Assembly (NCBI GenBank): GCA_900467745.1
Contig: UBQW01000022.1
Location: forward strand, 259,411 to 323,410
DNA: 64,000 nt
DNA from: Hyphomicrobiales bacterium
GTDB lineage: Bacteria; Pseudomonadota; Alphaproteobacteria; Rhizobiales; Rhizobiaceae
Direction: 5' to 3'
Shown: piece by piece, positions 1-8,133 of the stretch
How the letters are laid out: each line of letters starts with the position of its first letter
How positions within the stretch are numbered: position 1 is the stretch's first letter
The notes under the pieces: model-generated
The model's input: only the letters and a program-made list of their open reading frames with translations
Told to the model about the DNA's origin: nothing
Database searches by the model: none
Made by a program: the position numbers and the translations under genes

Positions 1-239
1 GGATCTTGCGATCGCCCGGCCATCAATATGCGGCCGAAGCGCATTAAGGTTCGAGACGCGGGAAAAGCCGCCAATATAAAAATCTTATAAATGCGCTGGT
101 GGGTTCGGCGGTCGCGGCAGGCGGCAAAAGCCGGCATTCAGGCCAGTTTGGCGAAAGCTTCCCGGCCTAGGGTTTGCGGATAAAGAAGCAGACCTGCGTT
201 CGGCTGAATGCCGTTTTGCAATGTACGAAGGCGACTTGA
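1..239. other. Upstream region of the first gene, no gene recognised
   Basis: No coding sequence here can be supported on either strand. Around 71-92 the sequence is AT-rich in a GC-rich background and holds TATAAA (75-80) and TTATAA-like words, so it could contain the promoter of the gene starting at 240, but no convincing -35 box is paired with them. The reading frames on the reverse strand are antisense shadows of the following gene. Confidence 0.35.
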
Positions 240-1760
240 ATGCCCAAGACCGAGCCAAGCAATTCTTCGGCCGAGACCCTTGCCGAATTGGCATCGTTGA
301 AGGCGCAAGTCGAAGAGTTGACGCAGCGCATCGATACGCAGGGCTCGGTCCAGTTCGAAATCGCCAAGCTGCTGCAGACATTCCATTCCCAGCTCACGGC
401 CCTGCCGCAGCAGATGAACGAGATCGTCAAGACGGCGATCGAGCTGAACAATCACGACAAGGTGCCGCTTACCAAGGAAGTGCTGACCAAGTTCGACGCG
501 CGGCTCGGCAGCCTCGGCGTCGGCATGCACGTCTTGAAGCAGGTCAGCCATCTGACGCTGCGCCGCCTTGGCCCCGCGACGCCGAAAATCCGTTGCGTCT
601 TCATCGTCCAGTCGATCCCGATGTGGGATGCGCTGGCCGATGTCTACTGGGCGATGACCGAGGACGATCGCTACCACCCTATGGTCGTCTCGATCGACAA
701 CAGCCAGCTCGGCGTGGCGGAGTTTGCGGGTGAGGAGGAGGTCCACGCAGGGCTGACCGCGCTCGGCATTCCCCATATCCGCCTCGATATGCATTCCTTC
801 GATGCGCTCGACATCCTGCGCAATCTGATGCCCGACGTGGTGTTCCGCCAGCAGCAGTGGGATTCTCCGGTTCCGCATGGCCTCAGAACGATGGAGATCA
901 CCTTCGCGCGCATCTGCGTCGTGCCTTATGGCATGGGCGTGCTTGCCAACCCGGATGCCAAAAGCGAAGACGACGAAGCCTATCGCGACAACTACGACCA
1001 GCAATATCATCGTCTCGCCTGGAAGGTTTTCTGCGAGACGGAGCTGACTCAGTCCTACTACCGCTCTTTCACGCATTCCGATCCCGACAAGTTCGTGCTG
1101 ACGGGCTATCCCAAGCTCAACAAGCTGATGGAGGCCAAGGGCAAAGGCGAATGGCCGATCGCCGAGCCGAACGGACGCACCTTCCGCATCGTCTGGGCGC
1201 CGCACCACTCGCTGGCCGTCAATGGCTTCGGCTTTGGCGTTTTCCATAAGATCTACAAGCAGATGCTGGATTGGGCCCGCTCAGCCAAGGATATCCAGTT
1301 CGTGCTGAAGCCGCATCCCGCACTTGCTTTCGGCGCCGAGCAGAGTGGCCTCTTCCGCGACAATTCCTATCAGCGCTATCTCGATGCCTGGTCGGCGCTG
1401 CCCAACTGCGCCATTCGCGAAGGCACCTATGGTGAGCTGTTCGAGGCGTCCGATCTGATGATCACCGACGGCGTCTCCTTCCTCACCGAATATCATCTCT
1501 TCGAAAAGCCGCTGATCTTCATCGATTCCGGTGTCCACGCCGCCTTCAACGCGCTGGGCCGGCTTGCCGAACGCGCCGCCCACCGCGTCGAAACCTTCAA
1601 TCAGCTGCGCCAGGTGGCGCTTGATTACAAGGACGGCAAGGCCTGGCAGCTGGTGAAGGAGCGCGAGGAGCTTCTGAAGGTGCTGCTCCCGCGCACCGAG
1701 CCGGCCTCCAGCATCATTCTTGATTCCATCGCAGCCGATATACAGACGTCGAGGTCCTGA
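240..1760 (+). CDS. GT-B fold, CDP-glycerol glycerophosphotransferase-like protein
   Basis: 506 aa. Residues about 10-60 form a predicted coiled coil. The rest looks like a GT-B fold of the CDP-glycerol glycerophosphotransferase (TagF/TagB-like) kind: a WAPHHS segment, FVLKPHP near the middle of the C-terminal domain, then SDLMITDGVSFLTEY followed by EKPLIFID, matching the family's conserved HP and acidic substrate-binding motifs. No signal peptide or membrane segment is evident, so a cytoplasmic or peripheral location is likely. GAAGG stands just upstream of the ATG. The stop lies 2 bases before the HAD phosphatase start, so it heads a four-gene operon. The inferred role is transfer of a nucleotide-activated alcohol phosphate or sugar to a surface glycan; donor and acceptor are unknown. 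A capsule-type glycosyltransferase is the alternative. Confidence 0.65.
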   Translation: MPKTEPSNSSAETLAELASLKAQVEELTQRIDTQGSVQFEIAKLLQTFHSQLTALPQQMNEIVKTAIELNNHDKVPLTKEVLTKFDARLGSLGVGMHVLKQVSHLTLRRLGPATPKIRCVFIVQSIPMWDALADVYWAMTEDDRYHPMVVSIDNSQLGVAEFAGEEEVHAGLTALGIPHIRLDMHSFDALDILRNLMPDVVFRQQQWDSPVPHGLRTMEITFARICVVPYGMGVLANPDAKSEDDEAYRDNYDQQYHRLAWKVFCETELTQSYYRSFTHSDPDKFVLTGYPKLNKLMEAKGKGEWPIAEPNGRTFRIVWAPHHSLAVNGFGFGVFHKIYKQMLDWARSAKDIQFVLKPHPALAFGAEQSGLFRDNSYQRYLDAWSALPNCAIREGTYGELFEASDLMITDGVSFLTEYHLFEKPLIFIDSGVHAAFNALGRLAERAAHRVETFNQLRQVALDYKDGKAWQLVKEREELLKVLLPRTEPASSIILDSIAADIQTSRS

Positions 1761-1762
1761 GC

Positions 1763-2437
1763 ATGTACCGCGCGCAACAGCATGCGTTGACACCATCCGC
1801 CGCCAACGACACGGGCGCGCTTGCCGGCCACAAGCGTGGCACCGCCTTCGCCTTCGATCTCGATGGCACGATCACCCGCGCCGAACTCTTGCCGATGATC
1901 GCCTCCGAGCTTGGCCTCGAAGCCGAAATGCGGCTCCTGACCGAGCTCACCATGTCGGGCATGATCCCCTTCGAGGATTCTTTCCGCTTGCGCTTCGCCA
2001 TCCTGCGCAGCGCCGGCCTCGATCGCATCCAGTCGATCGTCTCCGAGGTCGAGTTCGATCCCGATATCGAGCAGTTCATCCGCGCAAACCGCGATCGCTG
2101 CTTCGTCGTCACGGGCAATCTCGATCTCTGGATCGCGCCGCTGGTCGAGCGCCTCGGCTGCCGCTTCTACACCTCGACTGCCACAACCGACAAGAACGGC
2201 TGGATCACCGGCCTCGACACGGTCATGCGCAAGAACGTCGCCGGCCTTGAGCTGAAGGACGAGTTCGACCGCCTCGTCGCGATCGGCGACGGTTTCAACG
2301 ACGTGCCGCTCTTCGACGTCGCCGATATCGGTATTGCCTTCACCGGCCTGCATGGCGCGCCCGACGCGCTGGTCTCCGTGTCCAACTATGTCGCTCTCGA
2401 TGGGAAGTCGCTATGCCGTCTGTTAAACACGCTGTAA
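1763..2437 (+). CDS. HAD-IB family phosphatase (SerB-like)
   Basis: 224 aa. The HAD nucleophile motif FDLDGT is at residues about 31-36, a motif II threonine lies in VVTGNLD, and the acidic motif GDGFNDVPLF is near the C-terminus, so all catalytic motifs are present. Overall order resembles phosphoserine-phosphatase-like class IB enzymes. It starts 2 bases after the glycosyltransferase stop with GAGG upstream, and its last 25 bases overlap the next gene, indicating translational coupling. In this context it more plausibly dephosphorylates a precursor for surface glycan decoration than serves serine synthesis. The substrate cannot be read from the sequence. Confidence 0.75.
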   Translation: MYRAQQHALTPSAANDTGALAGHKRGTAFAFDLDGTITRAELLPMIASELGLEAEMRLLTELTMSGMIPFEDSFRLRFAILRSAGLDRIQSIVSEVEFDPDIEQFIRANRDRCFVVTGNLDLWIAPLVERLGCRFYTSTATTDKNGWITGLDTVMRKNVAGLELKDEFDRLVAIGDGFNDVPLFDVADIGIAFTGLHGAPDALVSVSNYVALDGKSLCRLLNTL

Positions 2438-3078
2438 TCGCGGCGGCCGGCCTCGGCTCGCGGCTGGGCCATGGCAAGCCGAAGTGCCTGGTCGAGATCG
2501 AAGGCGTCAAGATCATCAAGCATCTGTTGTCGCTGCTGAAGGATGTCGAGGACGTCCGCGTCATCGTCGGCTTCGAGGAAAAGGCCGTCATCGCGGCGAT
2601 CCGCGCCATCCGCCCGGATGTGCTCGTCGTCCGCAATCCCGGCTTCCGCAGCACGACGACGCTGCACAGCTACGAGCTCGGCGGCCGCTATATCAAGGGC
2701 GATTGCCTGTTCATGGATGGCGACATGCTGGTCGAGCCGGAAAGCTTCGCAGCCTTCCTCGCCTCCTGCGAGCCCGGCGTGGCACAGCTCGGCATCACCA
2801 AGACCAAGACCCGCGACGCCGTGTTTCTGACGCGCGAGGACGGCCTTGCCGTAAGCTTCCGCCGCGACGACCCGACCGAATATGAATGGGCCAACATCGC
2901 CTGGCTGCCGGTCGATTACTTCGCCGACATCGGCAATACGGCAGTCTACGAACACCTCAGGCAGTTTTTGCCGATCCGCACCCACGAAGTGATCGCCTAC
3001 GAGATCGACAGCGAGCAGGACCTGGCGCTGGCGCGGGACAATCTCCATTACTTCAATCTGCAGGCATTGGCCGGCTGA
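2413..3078 (+). CDS. Nucleotidyltransferase, LicC/cytidylyltransferase-like
   Basis: 221 aa. The N-terminus has the sugar-nucleotidyltransferase signature, AAGLGSRLGHGKPKCLVEI at residues about 10-28, and a downstream acidic FMDGDMLVEPE segment suited to metal binding. Size and the NP-F--TTTLHSYELG segment resemble small choline-phosphate or related cytidylyltransferases (LicC group, MobA-like fold) more than RmlA or GalU. It overlaps the phosphatase gene by 25 bases and is followed by a methyltransferase. It probably activates a small phosphorylated alcohol or amine with CTP for the upstream transferase. Nucleotide and substrate are inferred only from family resemblance. Confidence 0.7.
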   Translation: MPSVKHAVIAAAGLGSRLGHGKPKCLVEIEGVKIIKHLLSLLKDVEDVRVIVGFEEKAVIAAIRAIRPDVLVVRNPGFRSTTTLHSYELGGRYIKGDCLFMDGDMLVEPESFAAFLASCEPGVAQLGITKTKTRDAVFLTREDGLAVSFRRDDPTEYEWANIAWLPVDYFADIGNTAVYEHLRQFLPIRTHEVIAYEIDSEQDLALARDNLHYFNLQALAG

Positions 3079-3156
3079 AGCATGTCGCGCAAGACTGCGC
3101 AGCGGCTTTGCGACACTGACACGCTTCAAGCGAACAGCCACGAAACGGAACCGAGC

Positions 3157-3891
3157 ATGAGCCGCATATACAAGGACCAGGAAAGCATCGACGTCCTCAA
3201 GGTCCGCGATTTCTTCAATGGTCGCGCCAGGAAGGAAGGCAATGCCGTCAACGCCGTGATGCTGCAATCCGAGGGCTCGACGATCGCCGTCGACCGCGAC
3301 ATCCACGAGAAGACGCATCTGCTGCCGCGCCTCGAACGCCCCTCGAAGATCCTCGAACTCGGCTGCGGCGCCGGCCGCCTCGCCACCTTCTACAGCAACA
3401 ACGGCAACCAGTATCTCGGCTTCGATTTCTCCGAAGAACTGATCGCCCGCGCCAAGGCCGAGATCGGCGACGACGAAAACGTCCAGTTCCAGGTCGTCGA
3501 AGTCCCCCGGATCGCCGTCGAAGACTTCAAGCTGCAACCGCCCTTCGACTTCTTCCTGATCACCGGCCTCTTCATCTACCTCAACGACGAAGCCGTCCAC
3601 GACACTTTCAAGATGATCGCCAAGCTCGCGGCCCCAAACGCCACGATCTACGTCCGCGAATCGCTGTCCGAACTCGACGTCCGCCTGACGCTGAAGGAGC
3701 ATTTCTCCGAAGAACTCGACGAAGTCTACAACGCCATCTACCGCACGACGGCGGAACTGACCGAGGTGATGACCGACACGCTTGTGAAGGCGGGGTTCGC
3801 GTTCGAGGTCTGCGGCGAATATGCATTCCCACCGGCGCTGCGGAACAGGGCGGAGACGGCGCAGCGGTATTTTACGTTGCGCCGGGGGTGA
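3157..3891 (+). CDS. Class I SAM-dependent methyltransferase
   Basis: 244 aa from the ATG at 3157. Motif I, ILELGCGAGRLATFY, and the following acidic strand QYLGFDFSEELI are typical of class I methyltransferases; PFDFFLITGLFIYL corresponds to motif IV. An in-frame ATG at 3082 would add 25 residues that look non-conserved (rich in T, Q, S); 3157 is preferred because the protein proper starts there and GGAA lies upstream. It is the last gene of the four-gene cluster and could methylate the small molecule or glycan made by its neighbours. Target atom and substrate are unknown. Confidence 0.75.
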   Translation: MSRIYKDQESIDVLKVRDFFNGRARKEGNAVNAVMLQSEGSTIAVDRDIHEKTHLLPRLERPSKILELGCGAGRLATFYSNNGNQYLGFDFSEELIARAKAEIGDDENVQFQVVEVPRIAVEDFKLQPPFDFFLITGLFIYLNDEAVHDTFKMIAKLAAPNATIYVRESLSELDVRLTLKEHFSEELDEVYNAIYRTTAELTEVMTDTLVKAGFAFEVCGEYAFPPALRNRAETAQRYFTLRRG

Positions 3892-4047
3892 GGGAGAGGT
3901 GGATTGTGATGGCGGCTAGACAAGCTCACCTAAGATGCGCGTCTCCAAGTTATGGAGATTTTACCTGCGTCAGGATCGATTGACCGAATTTCGCTGAAAT
4001 TGCATAAGTGACGCGTCACCTCCTAAAGTGGATCGAATGCAGCCCCC

Positions 4048-4911
4048 ATGGCGTTTCTCGAATATCGTCCCACAACCACGCTGTTTCACTATTGCGGGCC
4101 TGGAAGTTTCGACGGAATCACGGCCAACGGATCACTTTGGCTAAGTGACCTGCAGCACGCAAACGACCCAAAAGAGCTGCAGCTGGCAGCGGTGCTTGAC
4201 ACCGTAATTTCGCAGCTCATTGCAAGATCTAACAGCCCACGGGAGCGCGCAGCCTACGCCAGCGTCAAAATTGACCTCTCGAACATGCGAAATCGATTCG
4301 GCATGTACTCTTCGAGCCTCTCGCTGAAGTGTGATCAACTCCCGATGTGGCAAGAATATACAGATCGTGGTCGCGGCTTCGTAATAGGTTTCAGGCCCAG
4401 CGCCTTCAATGATATGCCGTTACGAATTCAACGGGTCAGGTATGTTGCTGAAAACTACTTCGATGCACTCCATGACGATGTGTCAGCGATAGTCGCGCCT
4501 CTGTTTGGAAGCCACACGGACTTCGTGGCGCGTATTGGGCCAGTAACTCAGCTTCTCACCCTTATTACGGCTGTAAAAGACAACAGTTGGCAGCACGAAG
4601 ACGAAATTCGACTTCTGTTTTCCGATATGGCGAAGGAGCCCACTGGTCTTCCGATCGGCTGGCTTCGCGATGGTACTGAGGTCTACACCGAGGCGCCGCA
4701 ACATCGAAACAGAGACGGTGTAGATATTCCATATTTTAGCAAGCCATTCGGTCGCTACCGCTCAAGACAATGGGATACTAGGGGCGCGATATCGCTTGTC
4801 GTGCTCGGACCCAATAATACGTCGTCAATAGACGATGTTTCCGCAAAGCTCAAAGAGCGAGGATATAGAAGGTTCGATGTTGTGCGATCTCGCTGCGCGT
4901 TCAGACCGTAG
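4048..4911 (+). CDS. DUF2971 family protein
   Basis: 287 aa. Recognisable DUF2971 pattern: LFHYCG near the N-terminus, GSLWLSDLQHANDPKEL, SLKCDQLPMWQEYTDRGRGFVIGF in the middle, and SWQHEDEIRLLF further on. The biochemical function of the family is not established; members occur in accessory regions and are sometimes found near defence genes. Codon use is visibly more AT-tolerant than in the flanking genes (many ATA, AGA, TTA-type and A/T-ending codons), suggesting recent acquisition. It stands alone, between the glycan cluster and the 3' end of tRNA-Gln. The ATG at 4048 is the first reasonable start. Confidence 0.75.
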   Translation: MAFLEYRPTTTLFHYCGPGSFDGITANGSLWLSDLQHANDPKELQLAAVLDTVISQLIARSNSPRERAAYASVKIDLSNMRNRFGMYSSSLSLKCDQLPMWQEYTDRGRGFVIGFRPSAFNDMPLRIQRVRYVAENYFDALHDDVSAIVAPLFGSHTDFVARIGPVTQLLTLITAVKDNSWQHEDEIRLLFSDMAKEPTGLPIGWLRDGTEVYTEAPQHRNRDGVDIPYFSKPFGRYRSRQWDTRGAISLVVLGPNNTSSIDDVSAKLKERGYRRFDVVRSRCAFRP

Positions 4912-5047
4912 CTATCGATTTGTACGGAGTAGCGAAGACAGATAGGCTTTGAAATGTTATACCTGACAAATCCAGATCACGTTGTGTTCCGCGACCAAAT
5001 GATTCAATCATCAGAAAATCTAATGTGGTTTTTCCGAAGGTAAAATT

Positions 5048-5121
5048 TGGCTGGGGAACCTGGACTCGAACCAAGATTAACGGAGTCAGAGTCCGTCGTT
5101 CTACCATTGAACTATTCCCCA
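5048..5121 (-). tRNA. tRNA-Gln(CTG)
   Basis: Reading the minus strand gives a full cloverleaf: acceptor TGGGGAA/TTCCCCA, D arm GTTC-AATGGTA-GAAC, anticodon stem ACGGA/TCCGT with loop CTCTGAC (anticodon CTG), T arm CTTGG-TTCGAGT-CCAGG, discriminator G and encoded CCA. The anticodon reads CAG, hence glutamine. Length is 74 nt including CCA. The 3' end faces the atypical DUF2971 gene. Confidence 0.97.
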
Positions 5122-5159
5122 GCAGTCGCTGCCGAAGCGTGCTTGGCTGCTGTGCGGCG

Positions 5160-5187
5160 CTTATAACCAAATCATCGCGGAATGCAA
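5160..5187 (-). promoter_or_regulatory. Probable promoter of tRNA-Gln
   Basis: On the minus strand TTGCAT (5187-5182) is followed after 16 bases by TATAAG (5165-5160). The -10 hexamer lies about 39 bases before the first base of the mature tRNA. This is a reasonable housekeeping-sigma promoter for the tRNA; it is inferred from the sequence only. Confidence 0.5.
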
Positions 5188-5380
5188 ATAGCTGTTTGAA
5201 AAAAATTTGAGCGGCGTTGTGGAGTGTTGGAAAAGGCGGATTCTTGAGGGTTGGGAAAAAGAATTTGTCGTTTTGGCCGAGCGCTGGTATCTTCGCGCCA
5301 ACGCAAAATCGAACGAGCGCCAGCAGCATACCTCCAGGAGTTCATCCTTCAGGACTTGCGCGGCGCGGTGGAAAAACAAC

Positions 5381-6934
5381 GTGGAAGACCCCGAAGGCGG
5401 CTTTAAGTCGCAATCTGACGGGGCGTCGGCGGCAGCGCGCAAGGATGGCAAGAAATCCAGGCGCCGCAAGGGCAAGCGTGGCGGGCAATCCCGCAATGCA
5501 GCTCAGGCCGCTTCGCATGCCCCCTCCGGCGAGGCAGCGCGCCCAATGGATGCACGTCCAACGGACATTGCGGCCGAGACATCGGCCCGCAAGCGCAAGC
5601 GCCGCCGTCGCGGTTCCGGTGCGTCGGGCGAGGGTGCTCCAAGACAGCAGCAACAGGGTGATCAGGTCGCATCCGCCAATCGCGCGAGCGCGCATGATGG
5701 CGACGCGGCTTCGGGCAAGCGCGGCCGCCGCAAGCATCGCGGCAAGCGCGGCTTGCAGGGTCGGCCGCTGGCGCAGGCAAAGCCATCAGGCCATCAGCCC
5801 GCGCAAGCGCCTGCGAATCAGCCCAATGTCGGCCGTGGCCCCGCGCAGGAAGCACGCGGAGAAAACGACAATCGCGTCCAGCGTCATCATCAGGAGCGCG
5901 GCGAACGGCCGGCTTCCGCCCATCCCTGGCCGGATGAGCTCTACGCCGCGCTCGACCTCGGCACCAACAATTGCCGCCTCCTGATCGCGCAGCCGACGCG
6001 TCCGGGCCAGTTCCGTGTCGTCGATGCCTTCTCGCGCATCGTGCGCCTGGGCGAGGGGCTGGCTGCAAGTGGGCGTCTGTCCGACGACGCCATGGACCGC
6101 GCCGTCGATGCGCTGCGCGTCTGCGCCGGCAAGCTGAAGAACCGCGAAATCCGCCGCATGAGGCTGATCGCCACCGAAGCCTGCCGCCAGGCAAGCAATG
6201 GCGAAGAGTTCCTTCAGCGCGTTGTCGCCGAGACCGGGCTCGAGCTTGAGATCATCGATCGCGAAACCGAGGCGCGGCTTGCCGTCTCCGGCTGCTCCTC
6301 GCTGGTCGGCCGCGAGACGCGCTCCGTCGTGCTCTTCGATATCGGCGGCGGCTCGTCTGAGATCGCCGTCATCCGCATCGGCGATAGCCGCTTCAGCCGG
6401 CTTGCCAATCACATCACCCACTGGACCTCGCTTCCCGTCGGCGTCGTGACGCTGTCCGAGCGCCATGGCGGCCGCGATGTCACGCCCGATGTCTTCGAAG
6501 GCATGGTGCTTGAGGTCGAGGGCATGCTCTCGGGCTTCGATTGCCCTGTGATCGATGGCGATCTCGGCGATTTCCACCTGATCGGCACCTCCGGCACGGT
6601 CACCACGCTTGCCGGCGTCCATCTCGATCTGCCGCGCTACGACCGGCGCAAGGTCGATGGCATCTGGTTGTCCGATGACGAGGTTTCGGCCATGCAGGCC
6701 AAGCTCCTCTCATGGGATTTCGCCAGCCGCGCCGCCAATCCCTGCATCGGGCCCGATCGCGCCGATCTGGTGCTGGCGGGCTGCGCCATTCTCGAGGCCA
6801 TTCGCCGCCGTTGGCCGAGCCCGCGCATGCGCGTTGCCGATCGTGGCTTGAGGGAAGGCCTTCTCACAGACATGATGGCGGATGACGGCGTCTGGCGGCG
6901 CCATCGCCACCGCCGCGGTCAACGCGGCAAATAG
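5381..6934 (+). CDS. ppx: Ppx/GppA family exopolyphosphatase
   Basis: 517 aa from a GTG start. The actin-like ASKHA phosphatase core begins near residue 185 with [14 protein letters not shown], followed by [27 protein letters not shown] and [13 protein letters not shown], all typical of Ppx/GppA, which degrades polyphosphate or converts pppGpp to ppGpp. The first 180 or so residues are a low-complexity, very basic tail rich in K, R, G, Q and A, including runs such as [13 protein letters not shown]. The frame is open further upstream, but the extra residues look unlike a protein; the GTG at 5381 begins the sequence VEDPEGG after a GGAAAA stretch. The exact start is uncertain. The next gene, rlmE, begins 10 bases after its stop, so the two are probably cotranscribed. 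Confidence 0.88.
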   Translation: MEDPEGGFKSQSDGASAAARKDGKKSRRRKGKRGGQSRNAAQAASHAPSGEAARPMDARPTDIAAETSARKRKRRRRGSGASGEGAPRQQQQGDQVASANRASAHDGDAASGKRGRRKHRGKRGLQGRPLAQAKPSGHQPAQAPANQPNVGRGPAQEARGENDNRVQRHHQERGERPASAHPWPDELYAALDLGTNNCRLLIAQPTRPGQFRVVDAFSRIVRLGEGLAASGRLSDDAMDRAVDALRVCAGKLKNREIRRMRLIATEACRQASNGEEFLQRVVAETGLELEIIDRETEARLAVSGCSSLVGRETRSVVLFDIGGGSSEIAVIRIGDSRFSRLANHITHWTSLPVGVVTLSERHGGRDVTPDVFEGMVLEVEGMLSGFDCPVIDGDLGDFHLIGTSGTVTTLAGVHLDLPRYDRRKVDGIWLSDDEVSAMQAKLLSWDFASRAANPCIGPDRADLVLAGCAILEAIRRRWPSPRMRVADRGLREGLLTDMMADDGVWRRHRHRRGQRGK

Positions 6935-6944
6935 GGGATCAGCT

Positions 6945-7664
6945 ATGACCAAGCCAACCATTGCGGGCAACCGCACCGGCCGCAAGCTCGGCCAGCGCGT
7001 CAAGAACAAGAAGATGAAGGCGTCCTCGCGCCAGTGGCTGCAGCGCCATATCAACGATCCCTATGTGCAGCGCGCCCAGCTCGAGGGCTACCGCGCCCGC
7101 GCCGCCTTCAAGCTTTTGGAGATCGACGAGAAGCACGGCATCCTGAAGGGCGCACGCCGCATCATCGATCTGGGTGCCGCACCCGGCAGCTGGTCGCAGA
7201 TCGCCGCCAAGGTCACCGGCTCGACGGATGAGGACATCCGCGTCGCGGCCATCGACTTCCTGGAGATGGCGCAGCTCCCTGGCGTCAAGATCCTGCAGCT
7301 CGACTTCCTCGATCCGACAGCACCCGACCAGCTGATGGAAGCCGTCGGCGGCACGCCCGATCTTGTCATCTCCGACATGGCGGCGCCGACCACGGGCCAC
7401 CACAGAACGGACCATCTGCGCACCATGCATCTGTGCGAAGTCGCCGCGCATTTCGCGATTGAGGTTCTGGGCGAGGGCGGTCACTTCCTGGCCAAGACCT
7501 TCCAGGGCGGCACGGAAAAGGACCTGCTCAATCTGCTGAAGCAGAATTTCAAGCAGGTCGTCCACGTCAAGCCGGCGTCGTCGCGCGCCGAATCCGTCGA
7601 GATGTTTCTGCTCGCCAAGGGCTTCAAGGGACGCAAAGCTGAGGCCGACGAAACGGAGGCTTGA
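6945..7664 (+). CDS. rlmE: 23S rRNA 2'-O-methyltransferase RlmE (FtsJ)
   Basis: 239 aa. It methylates the ribose of U2552 in 23S rRNA at a late stage of 50S assembly. Visible features are the basic N-terminus, [13 protein letters not shown], the SAM motif [28 protein letters not shown] with the catalytic Asp, and the FLAKTFQGG segment carrying the catalytic Lys. These give the K-D-K-E type site expected of FtsJ. AGGGG lies 7 bases before the ATG at 6945. It follows ppx by 10 bases, an arrangement that suggests one transcription unit. Confidence 0.95.
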   Translation: MTKPTIAGNRTGRKLGQRVKNKKMKASSRQWLQRHINDPYVQRAQLEGYRARAAFKLLEIDEKHGILKGARRIIDLGAAPGSWSQIAAKVTGSTDEDIRVAAIDFLEMAQLPGVKILQLDFLDPTAPDQLMEAVGGTPDLVISDMAAPTTGHHRTDHLRTMHLCEVAAHFAIEVLGEGGHFLAKTFQGGTEKDLLNLLKQNFKQVVHVKPASSRAESVEMFLLAKGFKGRKAEADETEA

Positions 7665-7724
7665 TTTCGGGCGCATTCCGGGTGGAGTATGACACGCCCA
7701 AGACCGGAATGACCGCGGATATCA

Positions 7725-8120
7725 ATGCTGCTTTACGTCACGCTCGGAACCAACGACATCGACCAGGCCCGGCATTTCTATGATGTCGTGCTGCCCGTTC
7801 TCGGCTATCGCCGCCAGCGCTATTCGGAAGAAGAGATCGGCTACGCCGCCGATGGCGATATCCGCTGCCGGCTGTGGATCGTCACCCCCTTCAACCGCCG
7901 CCGCGCATCGGATGGCAACGGCACCATGATTGCGCTCGCGGCCGAAACCCGCGCGGATGTCGATGCCTTCTATCGCGCCGCGATATCAGCCGGCGGCGTC
8001 AGCGAGGGCGAGCCGGGCCTGCGCCCCTTCCACGCCAATTTCTACGCGGCTTACGTGCGCGATCCCGATGGCAACAAGCTGAGCGCCGTCTGCGAGGCGC
8101 CCGAGGCGGCCGCCGAATAA
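7725..8120 (+). CDS. VOC superfamily (glyoxalase/bleomycin resistance-like) protein
   Basis: 131 aa, a single vicinal-oxygen-chelate domain: the betaalphabetabetabeta start MLLYVTLGTNDIDQARHFYD and the C-terminal half FYAAYVRDPDGNKLSAVCE are characteristic. Members bind a metal and act as isomerases, dioxygenases or antibiotic-binding proteins; the specific role cannot be told from sequence. Fifty-nine bases after rlmE, and separated from it by a CATTCCGG/CCGGAATG inverted repeat (7674-7681/7704-7711), so it may have its own promoter. The convergent MFS gene ends 13 bases beyond its stop. Confidence 0.85.
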   Translation: MLLYVTLGTNDIDQARHFYDVVLPVLGYRRQRYSEEEIGYAADGDIRCRLWIVTPFNRRRASDGNGTMIALAAETRADVDAFYRAAISAGGVSEGEPGLRPFHANFYAAYVRDPDGNKLSAVCEAPEAAAE

Positions 8121-8133
8121 GGGCTGCGGACGC

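Noticed and set aside
2386..3702. 438-codon minus-strand frame across the nucleotidyltransferase and methyltransferase
   Set aside because: Opposite to genes with clear motifs, with an acidic composition (V/D/E/A-rich) typical of GC-rich antisense frames.
3892..4047. Search for a duplicated tRNA-Gln 3' end marking an integration
   Set aside because: Only a loose resemblance (tggatcgaatgcag) was found, too weak to call an attachment site.
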